From an uncultured bacterium (GTDB lineage Bacteria > Bacillota > Clostridia > Lachnospirales > Lachnospiraceae), in contig CAJMRM010000007.1 of NCBI GenBank assembly GCA_905215775.1, positions 1 to 64,000 on the forward strand: a stretch of 64,000 nucleotides of DNA, given 5' to 3'. The notes below the pieces were generated by a model. It was not told the DNA's origin and ran no database searches. It saw nothing but the letters and a program-made list of their open reading frames with translations. Position numbers and translations under genes: made by a program. The first letter of the stretch is position 1, and each line of letters opens with the position of its first letter. Shown here piece after piece: positions 49,031 through 58,894 of this stretch.

Positions 49031-50062
49031 ATGAGTCGCAAAATCATTACAACAGAAGAGACAGAAGAAGATAAGAAGATAGAAGGCACCTTAAGGCCCC
49101 GGTATTTAAAGGAATATATCGGCCAGGAAAAGATAAAATCCACCTTGAAGATCTTTATAGATGCTGCCAAAAGCCGTGGAGAAGCCCTGGACCACGTACT
49201 GTTTTACGGCCCGCCGGGCCTGGGGAAAACGACACTGTGCGGGATCATTGCCAATGAGATGGGAGTGAATCTGAAGGTCACCTCCGGTCCGGCCATCGAA
49301 AAGCCCGGGGAGATGGCGGCGATCCTCAACAACCTCCAGGAAGGAGACGTATTGTTTGTGGATGAGATCCACCGGCTGAACCGGCAGGTGGAGGAGGTCC
49401 TGTATCCGGCTATGGAGGACTTTGCCATCGACATCATGCTGGGAAAGGATTCCGCGGCCAGATCGATCCGGCTGGAGCTCCCGAGGTTTACCCTGGTGGG
49501 AGCCACCACCCGGGCGGGGCTTTTGACGGCTCCCCTGCGGGACCGGTTCGGTGTGATCCAGCGTCTGGAATTTTATTCGCCGGAGGAGCTCTGCGTGATC
49601 GTAAAACGGTCGGCGCAGGTCATGGGCGTGGAGATCCAGGATGAGGGCGCCTGGGAGATCGCACGGAGATCCAGGGGAACGCCGAGACTGGCCAACCGGC
49701 TTCTGAAACGGGTCAGGGATTTTGCCCAGGTAAAGTATGACGGCGTCATTACGAAGGCTGTGGCAGACTTTGCGCTGGATATCCTGGATGTGGACCGGCT
49801 GGGACTGGACAACAACGACCGGACGATCCTCCTTACCATGATCCAGAAATTCGGGGGAGGGCCTGTGGGCCTGGAGACCCTGGCGGCATCCATCGGTGAG
49901 GACTCCGGAACCCTGGAGGATGTCTATGAACCGTATCTTCTGATGAACGGACTCATCAACCGGACGCCCCGGGGCCGGGTTGCCACAGAGGCGGCGTATG
50001 TCCATCTGGGGCTGACGCCGGCTTCTGGGGAGATGCAGCCGGCGGAAGGCGCACGGTTATGA
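49031..50062 (+). CDS. ruvB: Holliday junction branch-migration ATPase RuvB
   Basis: 343 residues. AAA+ motor: Walker A LFYGPPGLGKTTLCGIIANE, Walker B DVLFVDEIHRLNRQVEEVLY, sensor LVGATTRAGLLTAPLRDRFG, arginine-finger region and the winged-helix C-terminus (PYLLMNGLINRTPRGRVAT). Drives branch migration with RuvA. RuvC is not in the window. Confidence 0.97.
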   Translation: MSRKIITTEETEEDKKIEGTLRPRYLKEYIGQEKIKSTLKIFIDAAKSRGEALDHVLFYGPPGLGKTTLCGIIANEMGVNLKVTSGPAIEKPGEMAAILNNLQEGDVLFVDEIHRLNRQVEEVLYPAMEDFAIDIMLGKDSAARSIRLELPRFTLVGATTRAGLLTAPLRDRFGVIQRLEFYSPEELCVIVKRSAQVMGVEIQDEGAWEIARRSRGTPRLANRLLKRVRDFAQVKYDGVITKAVADFALDILDVDRLGLDNNDRTILLTMIQKFGGGPVGLETLAASIGEDSGTLEDVYEPYLLMNGLINRTPRGRVATEAAYVHLGLTPASGEMQPAEGARL

Positions 50063-50152
50063 AACTTTTAGGAAATCTGTAAGGAATAATTTCTGGTTCC
50101 GGCAGAGCGGATATGGTAGACTAAACAAGGAAAGAAAATCGGGAGAGCAGAC

Positions 50153-50479
50153 ATGGAAAGAAAAAATTATACAGAAGTGCTGATCAATGGGAATATCTAC
50201 ACCCTGGGCGGCTCGGAGGAGCAGGAATATCTCCAGAAGGTGGCCGCTTATATCAATGAAAAGATCGGGATTTTAAAGACCCAGCCGGGATTTACCAGGC
50301 AGAACAAGGATTATCAGGAAGTGATGATCTATCTGAATCTGGCGGATGATTATTTCAAGGCCCTCCAGGAGGCAAAGATGGCAAAGGCCCAGAGGGACGA
50401 TCTGGAAAGAGAGATTTATAGTCTGAAGCATGAGCTGATCAGCGCCCAGATGAAGCTGGACGCTCAGACGGAACAGTAG
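50153..50479 (+). CDS. zapA: Cell division protein ZapA
   Basis: 108 residues. N-terminal ZapA globular part (EVLINGNIYTLGGSEEQEYL, VAAYINEKIGIL) and a C-terminal coiled coil (residues ~60-105). Bundles FtsZ filaments in the Z ring. Ribosome site GGGAGAG. Lies before a U32 peptidase and FtsW/RodA and PBP genes. Confidence 0.88.
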   Translation: MERKNYTEVLINGNIYTLGGSEEQEYLQKVAAYINEKIGILKTQPGFTRQNKDYQEVMIYLNLADDYFKALQEAKMAKAQRDDLEREIYSLKHELISAQMKLDAQTEQ

Positions 50480-50561
50480 GATACAAAAGAGAAAACGGGC
50501 TGCCGCATGGAATTTTGATATGCAGCGGCCCTTTCTGGGCTTTTGGCCGGAAAGGAAGCGT

Positions 50562-52898
50562 ATGGAAAAGAGAAAGGTTGAGATCCTGGCACCGGCCGGA
50601 TCTTATGAGAGCATGGTAGCTGCCGTCAACGCCGGGGCCAATGCCGTCTACATCGGCGGGAGCCGGTTCGGAGCCAGGGCCTATGCGGATAATCTGGATG
50701 AGGAGGCTATGGTTCGGGCCATTGATTTTGCCCACCTCCATAACTGCCGGATCTATATGACCGTCAATACTCTGGTAAAGGAAAAGGAGCTGCCGGAGCT
50801 TTACGGGTATTTAAAGCCCTACTATGAGGCGGGACTGGATGCAGTCCTGGTCCAGGATCTGGGCGTGTTTTCTTATATCCGGGAGCATTTTCCGGATCTG
50901 CCCCTTCATATCAGCACACAGATGACTGTGACGGGAAAATACAGCGCCGCCAGGCTGAAGGACATGGGAGCCGTCCGGGTGGTACCGGCCAGGGAGCTTT
51001 CCCTGAAGGAGATCCGGGAGATCTGCGAAACCACGGGGATGGAGGTGGAAACCTTTGTCCACGGGGCGCTCTGCTACTGTTATTCGGGTCAGTGCCTGTT
51101 TTCCAGCCTCATCGGGGGACGGAGCGGAAACCGGGGACGGTGCGCCCAGACCTGCCGCCTGCCCTTTGATGTGGAGAAGGGAGAAAAGGTCCTCAGCGGG
51201 AAAAATGAAAAATATGTTCTGAGCCTTAAGGATCTTTGTACCCTGGATCTTCTGCCGGAGATCCTGGAGGCCGGAGTCTGCTCCTTAAAGATCGAGGGAC
51301 GGATGAAGAGTCCGCGGTATACGGCCGGAGTGGTGAGCATCTACCGGAAATACGTGGATCTGTTCCTGGCCCGCGGCCGGTCCGGCTACCGGGTGGATCC
51401 GGCGGACCGGAGAGCGCTTCTGGAGCTGTTTGACCGGGGCGGTCAGTCAGAGGGCTACTATAAGGAACACAACGGCCGGGACATGGTGGTCTTAAAGGAA
51501 AAGCCGGCGTTCAGGGAGCCGGACCAGGAGCTGTTCGATTATCTGGACCGGACCTATGTGGAAACGGTGAAACAGGAGCCTGTACGCGGGACCGCCCTGG
51601 TCTCAGAGGGAAAGCCGGTGCGGCTGACTGTGGAATATACGCCCTCGCTGGAGCCTGTGGAGCGGCTGGGAGATGGAACGGCCGTTCCGGAGCCGGTTTC
51701 TGCCGTCTGCACCGGAGAGCCGGCGGAAACGGCAAAAAATGCCCCTATGGATGGGGACAGGATCCGGAAACAGCTGATGAAGACCGGGGATTCTCCGTTT
51801 TTTTTTGAGGAGCTGGAGATTTCTCTGGAAGGGAAGGTATTCCTGCCGGTACAGGCCTTAAACCGGCTGAGGAGAGAGACCCTGGAGGAGCTTTACAGGG
51901 CTGTGACGGAGCGGTTCCACCGGAAGACAGAGGAAGGGCATAAAAACACAGAGCCAGAAAACGGAGAAGGGACATCCGGGACAGCGGCCCAGGCTGCCGC
52001 CGGAGAAACGGCCGGAGAAAAAAGAGCCGGGCTTCAGTCCGTTCCGGGCGGCCAGAAGGCGGAGCCGGAATTTGCCGTATCCGTTTCCAGCGGAGAACAG
52101 CTCCGGGAGACGCTGGCCCTGGTACAGGAAAAGCGGCAGGCCGGCGCAGAAACGCCCTTCGGGATCTACCTGGCCAGCGAGGAATTCGATCCGGGCCAGT
52201 GGCGGGAGCTGGCGGACCGGTGCCATAAGGCGGGAAGCGCCTGCTATCTGATGATGCCCAGAATTTTCCGTTCCCGGGCGGAGCGGTTTTTCCTGGACCA
52301 TATGGACGAGCTGAAAAACGCCGGTTTTGACGCCATAGGCGTGGGCTCCATGGAGGAGCCGGGATTTTTAGAGGCACATGTGCCTGGGATGAAGCAGCAT
52401 TTTGACCACGGCATGTATGTGTTCAATCACCGGGCGGAAATGGCCATGAAGGCCTATGGAGCCAGCCGGGTAACCCTTCCGGTGGAGCTGAACGCCAGGG
52501 AGCTTTCTGATGCAGGAGTCCGGGGGGAGGTGATCGTTTACGGTTATCTGCCCATGATGGTATCGGCCCAGTGCGTGAAAAAGACCATGGAGGGCTGTAC
52601 CGGACGGCCGGAGGTCTTATATCTGAGGGACAGAAAGGGCAAGGCCTTTCCGGTGAAGAACCAGTGCCGCTTCTGCTTCAATACCATCTATAACGAAAGC
52701 CCGCTGTCGCTTCTGGGGCTTTCCGCCGAGGCGGCCCGGCTGTCCCCGGCAGCATACCGCATCGCTCTTACCCTGGAGGACGGGGAAACGGCAAAAAGGG
52801 TGCTACGTTCCTTTTATGAGGAATATATGGAAGGGAAAAAGCAGGCTCCCCCATCCGGAAATTTTACCCGCGGTCATTTTAAGCGGGGCGTAGAGTAG
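50562..52898 (+). CDS. U32-family peptidase (DUF3656-containing, long form)
   Basis: 778 residues from ATG 50562 (GGAAAGGA). N-terminal U32 barrel: ILAPAGSYESMVAAVNAGAN, VYIGGSRFGARAYADNLDEE, HISTQMTVTGKYSAARLKDM, EVETFVHGALCYCYSGQCLF, GNRGRCAQTCRLPF with the cysteine set typical of iron-sulphur U32 proteins. The middle is a DUF3656-like region and a variable linker (~470-510), then a second U32-like part with QCRFCFNTIYNESPLSLLG. Relatives act in tRNA/rRNA hydroxylation (TrhP, RlhA) rather than proteolysis. Confidence 0.87.
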   Translation: MEKRKVEILAPAGSYESMVAAVNAGANAVYIGGSRFGARAYADNLDEEAMVRAIDFAHLHNCRIYMTVNTLVKEKELPELYGYLKPYYEAGLDAVLVQDLGVFSYIREHFPDLPLHISTQMTVTGKYSAARLKDMGAVRVVPARELSLKEIREICETTGMEVETFVHGALCYCYSGQCLFSSLIGGRSGNRGRCAQTCRLPFDVEKGEKVLSGKNEKYVLSLKDLCTLDLLPEILEAGVCSLKIEGRMKSPRYTAGVVSIYRKYVDLFLARGRSGYRVDPADRRALLELFDRGGQSEGYYKEHNGRDMVVLKEKPAFREPDQELFDYLDRTYVETVKQEPVRGTALVSEGKPVRLTVEYTPSLEPVERLGDGTAVPEPVSAVCTGEPAETAKNAPMDGDRIRKQLMKTGDSPFFFEELEISLEGKVFLPVQALNRLRRETLEELYRAVTERFHRKTEEGHKNTEPENGEGTSGTAAQAAAGETAGEKRAGLQSVPGGQKAEPEFAVSVSSGEQLRETLALVQEKRQAGAETPFGIYLASEEFDPGQWRELADRCHKAGSACYLMMPRIFRSRAERFFLDHMDELKNAGFDAIGVGSMEEPGFLEAHVPGMKQHFDHGMYVFNHRAEMAMKAYGASRVTLPVELNARELSDAGVRGEVIVYGYLPMMVSAQCVKKTMEGCTGRPEVLYLRDRKGKAFPVKNQCRFCFNTIYNESPLSLLGLSAEAARLSPAAYRIALTLEDGETAKRVLRSFYEEYMEGKKQAPPSGNFTRGHFKRGVE

Positions 52899-52906
52899 GT
52901 GAGACA

Positions 52907-54250
52907 TTGACGAATCTTGTTGTGGAGGTATCCAGATACCTGATCATCCTTCTGATCGCCATTTACACATATTACAACTTCCGGTTCTTTTCCATGAAGG
53001 ACCAGGAGGGCCGGGATCTGGCCTGTTCCAGACAGCTGATCTGTATGTTCATGCTCCATTTCCTGGCCAATATGGTAATCGTCTTAAATACAGGGTTGGG
53101 AAGTCTGGCGGTCTTTTACGGGGCCCAGGTGATCTTTTTTCTGTGCTATATTTATCTGTACCGCTTTTTTTACAGGAACGTATCCAGGCTCCTGGTGAAT
53201 AATACATGCATGCTTTTATGCACCAGCTTTATTATGCTGACCCGGTTAAATCCATCCCGGGCCATGCGCCAGTTTGTGATCGTGGCGGCATCGGCCGTGG
53301 TCACCTGGATAATTCCCCTGATCATCGACCGGGTATGGCAGCTGGTAAAGTTTCCCTGGATCTACTGCGGCCTGGGACTTGCCCTTTTATCGGTGGTGTG
53401 CTTTCTTGGCAGTACGTCCTATGGGGCGCAGCTTTCCATCTCCATCGGCGGTTTTTCCTTCCAGCCGTCGGAGTTTGTGAAGATCAGCTTTGTGTTTTTT
53501 GTTGCTACCATGTTTTACCGGTCCACGGATTTTAGGACCGTTGCCGTGACCACGGCGGCTGCTGCGGCCCATGTGCTGGTGCTGGTGGCCTCCAGAGATC
53601 TGGGAAACGCCCTGATCTTTTTCGTCACATACCTGATGATGCTCTTTGTGGCCACCTCCAACTGGTTTTATCTGGGAGCAGGTGCTGCCGGAGGAGCGGG
53701 GGCTGCGGTGGCGGCCTACCATATGTTCTCCCATGTAAGGCGGCGGGTCCTGGCCTGGAGAGATCCCTGGTCTGATGTGGACGATATCGGATATCAGGCA
53801 GCCCAGTCCCTGTTTGCCATCGGCACAGGCGGCTGGTTCGGTATGGGACTTTACCAGGGAATGCCGGAAAAGATCCCGGTGGTGGATAAGGACTTTATAT
53901 TTTCGTCGGTTTCTGAGGAGCTGGGCGGCATCTATGCCCTCTGTCTCTTATTTATCTGCGTGGGCTGCTTTCTCCAGTTCATGCTGATCGCCACGAGGAT
54001 GCAGGCCATGTTTTATAAGCTCATTGCCTTCGGGCTGGGTACGGTCTATATCACCCAGGTATTTCTGACGGTCGGCGGAGCCACCAAATTCATCCCCTCC
54101 ACCGGCGTGACCCTGCCCTTTGTCAGCTATGGAGGAAGCTCCGTGCTGGCCACCTTTATCCTTTTTCATATCATCCAGGGACTGTACATTTTAAAACGCG
54201 GAGAGGAGGAGGAAGATGAAGAAGAGCAGGCCAAATCCAAAGGCCAATAA
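52907..54250 (+). CDS. FtsW/RodA/SpoVE-type peptidoglycan polymerase
   Basis: 447 residues with ten to twelve membrane helices, start TTG 52907 behind AGGTGAG. SEDS signatures: IGGFSFQPSEFVKISFVFFV, SRDLGNALIFFVTYLMMLFV, ARRDPWSDVDD-like WRDPWSDVDDIGYQAAQSLF, EKIPVVDKDFIFSSVSEELG, GVTLPFVSYGGSSVLATFIL. Polymerises lipid II with a class B PBP, and the next gene is exactly that, overlapping by 35 bases. Division or elongation role cannot be separated. Confidence 0.92.
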   Translation: MTNLVVEVSRYLIILLIAIYTYYNFRFFSMKDQEGRDLACSRQLICMFMLHFLANMVIVLNTGLGSLAVFYGAQVIFFLCYIYLYRFFYRNVSRLLVNNTCMLLCTSFIMLTRLNPSRAMRQFVIVAASAVVTWIIPLIIDRVWQLVKFPWIYCGLGLALLSVVCFLGSTSYGAQLSISIGGFSFQPSEFVKISFVFFVATMFYRSTDFRTVAVTTAAAAAHVLVLVASRDLGNALIFFVTYLMMLFVATSNWFYLGAGAAGGAGAAVAAYHMFSHVRRRVLAWRDPWSDVDDIGYQAAQSLFAIGTGGWFGMGLYQGMPEKIPVVDKDFIFSSVSEELGGIYALCLLFICVGCFLQFMLIATRMQAMFYKLIAFGLGTVYITQVFLTVGGATKFIPSTGVTLPFVSYGGSSVLATFILFHIIQGLYILKRGEEEEDEEEQAKSKGQ

Positions 54251-55643
54251 GAATATCCTGTGGTTTGCCTACGGGGTGGTGGGCGTTTTTGCCGCCATGG
54301 GGATCTATATGGGCGTCTTTCTCCAGTTCCGGAGCGAGGATGTGATCAACAATCCCTATAATGCCAGGATCGCCGGAATGGCGGACCGGGTGGTGCGCGG
54401 AAAGCTTTTAGCCGATGACGGAACGGTCATTGCAGAGACCATGACCGGAGAGGACGGGAAGGAGATGCGGAGCTATCCGTACGGTCAGCTGTTTGCCCAT
54501 GTGGCCGGCTATTCCACCATGGGAAAGACGGGACTGGAATCTCTGGTGAACTTCCACCTTCTGAGCTCCCATGTGAATCTCATGGAAAAGATCGTGAACG
54601 AGCTGGCGGGAGAGAAGAGCACCGGCGACAACGCAGTGACGACTCTGAACCTGCGGCTGCAGCAGACCGCCTGGGACGCCCTGGGAGACCGGAAGGGCGC
54701 GGTGATCGCCATGGAGCCGGATACAGGAAAGGTGCTTGCCATGGTATCAAAGCCTGCCTTTGATCCCAATACGGTGGAGGCCGACTGGGACAGCCTGGTG
54801 AACGGGGACAGCAAGGAGGCCAGGCTCCTGAACCGGGCCACCCAGGGCCTTTACCCGCCCGGGTCCACCTTTAAGGTCATTACGGCTCTGGAATACATGA
54901 GAGAGCATCCGGGGGCTTATCACGGCTTCCATTTTTTCTGTGACGGGATCTATGAGTACGAAAATATCCGGATCCAGTGCTACCATAAAACGGCCCACGG
55001 GGAGGAGGATTTCGCAGCGGCCTTTGCCAACTCCTGCAACGGCGCCTTTTCTTCTCTGGGACTGGAGCTGGACCTGAATGGACTCCGGGGGCTTTCCGAA
55101 CAGCTTTTGTTCAACCGGGAGCAGCCCTTATCCATCCCCTACAATAAAAGCTCCTACCAGATGGGGGCGGATGCAGACCAATGGGAGATCATGCAGACGG
55201 CCATCGGCCAGGGAAACACGCTGATGACGCCCATGCATAATCTGATGATCATGGCGGCCATTGCCAACGACGGGATCCTTATGAAGCCGTATTTTGTGGA
55301 CCATGTGGAGAATCCCGGCGGCCAGACGGTAAGGAAATTTAAGCCGGAGGCATACGGGGAGCTGATGGTGGCCAATGAGGCGGCTGCCTTAAAGGAGCTG
55401 CTGGTGCGGGTGATCCGGGAAGGGACCGGCTCGTCCTTGAGGACCGACGCCTACCAGGCTGCGGGAAAGACTGGCTCCGCAGAATTTGAAACGGGGAAGG
55501 AGACCCATGCCTGGTTCGTGGGCTATGCGCCTGCGGAGGATCCAAAGATCGCCGTCTGCGTCATCGTGGAGGAAGGCGGTTCCGGGGGAAAAACGGCGGG
55601 TCCCATTGCAAAAAAGCTGTTTGACGCATATCTGCTTCCTTAG
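54216..55643 (+). CDS. Class B penicillin-binding protein (transpeptidase)
   Basis: 475 residues: basic cytoplasmic start, one membrane helix (ILWFAYGVVGVFAAMGIYMG), extracellular dimerisation part and transpeptidase domain with S217-x-x-K220 (PPGSTFKVI), S273-C-N275 and K418-T-G420. It cross-links glycan chains made by the SEDS protein. Resembles PbpA of Actinobacteria and SpoVD-less small class B PBPs in length. Its AGGAGGAGG ribosome site lies inside the SEDS gene. Confidence 0.93.
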   Translation: MKKSRPNPKANKNILWFAYGVVGVFAAMGIYMGVFLQFRSEDVINNPYNARIAGMADRVVRGKLLADDGTVIAETMTGEDGKEMRSYPYGQLFAHVAGYSTMGKTGLESLVNFHLLSSHVNLMEKIVNELAGEKSTGDNAVTTLNLRLQQTAWDALGDRKGAVIAMEPDTGKVLAMVSKPAFDPNTVEADWDSLVNGDSKEARLLNRATQGLYPPGSTFKVITALEYMREHPGAYHGFHFFCDGIYEYENIRIQCYHKTAHGEEDFAAAFANSCNGAFSSLGLELDLNGLRGLSEQLLFNREQPLSIPYNKSSYQMGADADQWEIMQTAIGQGNTLMTPMHNLMIMAAIANDGILMKPYFVDHVENPGGQTVRKFKPEAYGELMVANEAAALKELLVRVIREGTGSSLRTDAYQAAGKTGSAEFETGKETHAWFVGYAPAEDPKIAVCVIVEEGGSGGKTAGPIAKKLFDAYLLP

Positions 55644-55656
55644 TCCTGTCTCAAAA

Positions 55657-55690
55657 CCGCGGGAAAATATCTATTCCTTTTTTCCCGCGG
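55657..55690 (+). terminator. Terminator after the PBP gene
   Basis: CCGCGGGAAAA (55657-55667) pairs perfectly with TTTTCCCGCGG (55680-55690); the Ts lie at the base of the loop rather than after the stem. Confidence 0.65.
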
Positions 55691-55774
55691 CCGTGATAGA
55701 ATAGGAAATGACTGGGCGGCCGGAAAGACCGGCGGCGGACAAGATACGTATCCAGGAAAGAGAGGCGTGACAAT

Positions 55775-56794
55775 ATGAGAATTTTAGTAACTGGCGGCGC
55801 CGGATATATCGGCAGCCACACATGCCTGGAGCTTTTAAACCAGGGGCATGAGGTCGTTGTTTTCGATAATCTGAGCAATTCCTCCGAGGAATCCTTAAGG
55901 CGGGTAAAAAAGCTGACGGGAAAGGATATCGTCTTTTATAAGGCGGATATGCTGGACCGGGATGCGCTGGAGGCGATCTTTGAAAAGGAAAAGATCGATG
56001 CGGTGATCCATTTTGCAGGCTTAAAGGCCGTGGGAGAATCCGTGGCAAAGCCTCTGGAATATTACTACAACAACATTACCGGAACGCTGGTGCTCTGCGA
56101 CGTTATGAGAAAGCATGGCGTAAAGAAGATCATCTTCAGCTCCTCTGCCACCGTATACGGCGATCCTGCCTTTGTACCGATCACCGAGGACTGCCCCAAG
56201 GGACAGTGCACCAACCCCTATGGCCAAACCAAGAGCATGCTGGAGCAGATCCTGACCGATATCCAGAAGGCGGATCCGGAGTGGACTGTGATCCTTTTAC
56301 GGTACTTTAATCCGGTAGGCGCCCATGAAAGCGGCATGATCGGAGAGGATCCCGCCGGCATCCCCAACAACCTGACGCCCTACATCACCCAGGTGGCTGT
56401 GGGCAAGCTGAAGGAGGTGGGCGTATTCGGAGACGACTACGATACGCCGGACGGAACGGGAGTACGGGACTATATCCATGTAATGGACCTGGCAGACGGC
56501 CATGTAAAGGCCTTAAAGAAATTTGAGGATACGCCGGCAGTCTATATTTATAACCTGGGGACCGGACACGGATACAGCGTTCTGGATATGATCCATGCGT
56601 TTTCCAGGGCTGTGGGAAAAGAGATCCCGTATGTGATCAAGCCCAGACGGGCCGGCGATATTGCCACCTGCTACGCAGACGCTGCAAAGGCCAAGGCGGA
56701 GCTGGGCTGGGAGGCAAAGCGCGGAATCGACGATATGTGCGCCGATGGATGGAGATGGCAGTCCATGAATCCCAACGGGTACAGGGAAGCATAA
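55775..56794 (+). CDS. galE: UDP-glucose 4-epimerase
   Basis: 339 residues. NAD-binding ILVTGGAGYIGSHTCLELLN, catalytic IFSSSATVYGD serine/threonine region and the YxxxK pair in NPYGQTKSMLEQ, plus RYFNPVGAHESG and DGTGVRDYIHVMDLADGHV. Interconverts UDP-glucose and UDP-galactose for galactose use and surface glycans. Confidence 0.95.
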   Translation: MRILVTGGAGYIGSHTCLELLNQGHEVVVFDNLSNSSEESLRRVKKLTGKDIVFYKADMLDRDALEAIFEKEKIDAVIHFAGLKAVGESVAKPLEYYYNNITGTLVLCDVMRKHGVKKIIFSSSATVYGDPAFVPITEDCPKGQCTNPYGQTKSMLEQILTDIQKADPEWTVILLRYFNPVGAHESGMIGEDPAGIPNNLTPYITQVAVGKLKEVGVFGDDYDTPDGTGVRDYIHVMDLADGHVKALKKFEDTPAVYIYNLGTGHGYSVLDMIHAFSRAVGKEIPYVIKPRRAGDIATCYADAAKAKAELGWEAKRGIDDMCADGWRWQSMNPNGYREA

Positions 56795-56803
56795 ATGAAA
56801 AAC

Positions 56804-56835
56804 AAGGCCATCGGGAGCTTTCCCATGGCCTTTTT
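56804..56835 (+). terminator. Terminator after galE
   Basis: AAGGCCAT (56804-56811) pairs with ATGGCCTT, with an inner GGGA/TCCC stem, and runs into five Ts at 56831-56835. It is only 14 bases from the next start codon. Confidence 0.75.
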
Positions 56836-56849
56836 ATGGAGGGGCTTAC

Positions 56850-58772
56850 ATGATGAAGAAGATCGATATCAGAGATTTTATGAATTACCATTATACCACC
56901 GGGCTCACAGCAGCTCCCGATGGAAGGCACGGCGCTTTTGCGGTGGTGGATGTCAACGAAAAGGAAAACTGCTATGATTCCTGTCTGTGGACCATGGATC
57001 TTTCCGACGGAAGCGTCCGGAAGCTGACATCCGGAAGAAAGGAAAGAAATTTTTCCTGGATCGACGGGGAAACGCTTCTTTTTACCGGCTGCCGGGAAAA
57101 GGAATACAAGGATAAGATCGAGGACGGAGAGACCTGGACCTGCTTTTATACCATCGGCCTTCACGGGGGAGAGGCGGAGTTTGCCTTTGCCGTTCCCTAC
57201 GCCGTGGGAAAATTCGCCGTATGCGGGAATAAGGTGTTCATGTCCGTAAAATATGAGTACGCCAAAGAGGAAAAGGATTACGAGGTCTTTGACGAGCTTC
57301 CCTTCTGGGCCAACGGAAAAGGTGTGGTCAATAAAAAACGGAACCGCCTGGCCGTTTATGACCGGGAAAAGGGAGAGCTGGAGATCCTCAGCCCGGAATA
57401 TGAAACCGTGGAAAATTTCTGGCTGGAGGACGGCTGCCTCCTGTATACAGGCGTCCAGTACACGGATATGAAGTCCTGGAGGCCGGGCCTTTACCGGGTG
57501 GGGCTGGAAGCCTATGAACGGGAAATGCTGATCAGCCAGGACCGGATGCGGATCGACTACGCCTGTGTCTTAAAGGGACAGGTGATGCTGTTCGGATCAG
57601 AAATGAAGACCTACGGCATCAATGAGAATCCGCAGCTGTTCCGTCTGGAGGACGGAGCGCTGAAGGAGCTGGCGTTCTTTGACCGGAGCATCCATAACTC
57701 CATCTGCAGCGACTGTAAATTTGCAGACGGAGAAGGGATTGTCCACGATGACGAAAAAATCTATTTCATCTCCACCTTCAGAAAGCAGAGTGTGATCTGC
57801 GCTGTGGATGCAGAGGGAAGGTTTGAGACCCTTTACGACCGCCAGGGCAGCGTCCATACCTTGTCCCTGGGAGCCGGGGCCGTATGGTATACCGCCATGC
57901 GGGACATGGGGCTGACAGAGATTTACCGGCTGAAGAACGGGAACGAGGAGAAGCTTACGGCCTTCAACGACGGGCTGTTGGCGGAACGGGACGTATGCCC
58001 GGTGGAGGAGTTTACTTTTACCTATAAGGACGTGGAGCTGGACGGCTATGTGATGAAGCCGGCGGGCTTCGATCCGGAAAAGAAATACCCGGCGATCCTT
58101 ACGGTCCACGGCGGCCCCAGAGCCACCTTCGGCCCGGTATTCTTCCATGAAAGCCAGGCCTTTGCCAATGCGGGCTATTTTGTATTTTTCACCAACCCTG
58201 TGGGCAGCGACGGCCGCGGGAATGCCTTTGCGGACCTTTCCGGCCGGTACGGCACGGTGGACTTTGAAAACTGTCTGGCCATGACCGACGAGGTGTTAAA
58301 GCGTTATCCCCAGATCGATGAAAAGCGCGTGGGGATCATGGGCGGAAGCTACGGCGGCTTCATGTGCAACTGGGCCATTGGAAACACCGACCGGTTTGCG
58401 GCAGCGGCGTCCCAGAGGAGCATCTCCAACTGGATCTCCCTCAGCATGACCACAGATATCGGCTATTCCTTCGATCTCCAGGAGACAGACGGCGATCCCT
58501 GGAACAGCCCCGATAAGATGTGGGTATGCTCGCCCTTAAAATACGCCAACAAGGCAAAAACGCCCACCCTGTTCATCCAGTCGGACGAGGACTACCGCTG
58601 CTATATGGGCGACGCCCTCCAGATGTTCTCGGCACTGAAATATTTTGGGGTGGAAACCCGGATGTGCCTGTTCCATGGAGAGAATCATGAGCTGTCCCGG
58701 TCCGGCAAGCCTTCCCACCGGCTCCGCAGACTTTCGGAAATGATGGAATGGTTTGAAAAATATCTGAAATAG
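56850..58772 (+). CDS. S9-family prolyl oligopeptidase/acylaminoacyl peptidase
   Basis: 640 residues. N-terminal beta-propeller-like part (residues ~10-370) and C-terminal alpha/beta-hydrolase: ILTVHGGPRATFGPVFFHES, nucleophile S500 in GIMGGSYGGFMCNWA, acidic residue D579 or D581 in SDEDYRC, and H613 in HGENHELS. Cytoplasmic. Cleaves short peptides or removes acylated N-terminal residues. GGAGGGG ribosome site at ideal distance. Confidence 0.93.
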   Translation: MMKKIDIRDFMNYHYTTGLTAAPDGRHGAFAVVDVNEKENCYDSCLWTMDLSDGSVRKLTSGRKERNFSWIDGETLLFTGCREKEYKDKIEDGETWTCFYTIGLHGGEAEFAFAVPYAVGKFAVCGNKVFMSVKYEYAKEEKDYEVFDELPFWANGKGVVNKKRNRLAVYDREKGELEILSPEYETVENFWLEDGCLLYTGVQYTDMKSWRPGLYRVGLEAYEREMLISQDRMRIDYACVLKGQVMLFGSEMKTYGINENPQLFRLEDGALKELAFFDRSIHNSICSDCKFADGEGIVHDDEKIYFISTFRKQSVICAVDAEGRFETLYDRQGSVHTLSLGAGAVWYTAMRDMGLTEIYRLKNGNEEKLTAFNDGLLAERDVCPVEEFTFTYKDVELDGYVMKPAGFDPEKKYPAILTVHGGPRATFGPVFFHESQAFANAGYFVFFTNPVGSDGRGNAFADLSGRYGTVDFENCLAMTDEVLKRYPQIDEKRVGIMGGSYGGFMCNWAIGNTDRFAAAASQRSISNWISLSMTTDIGYSFDLQETDGDPWNSPDKMWVCSPLKYANKAKTPTLFIQSDEDYRCYMGDALQMFSALKYFGVETRMCLFHGENHELSRSGKPSHRLRRLSEMMEWFEKYLK

Positions 58773-58798
58773 GAAAAATATATCCTATAAAACGTGGG

Positions 58799-58827
58799 TT
58801 GCAAATCTGTCAAAAAAGAAGTATACT
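58799..58827 (+). promoter_or_regulatory. Sigma-A promoter of the Nudix gene
   Basis: TTGCAA at 58799-58804 and TATACT at 58822-58827, 17-bp spacer. Confidence 0.7.
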
Positions 58828-58894
58828 AGTCCCAGCGTATCAGACACACCAAATAAGGCGCCCGTCCGGGAGTCTTACAACAGGAGGGATTGCA

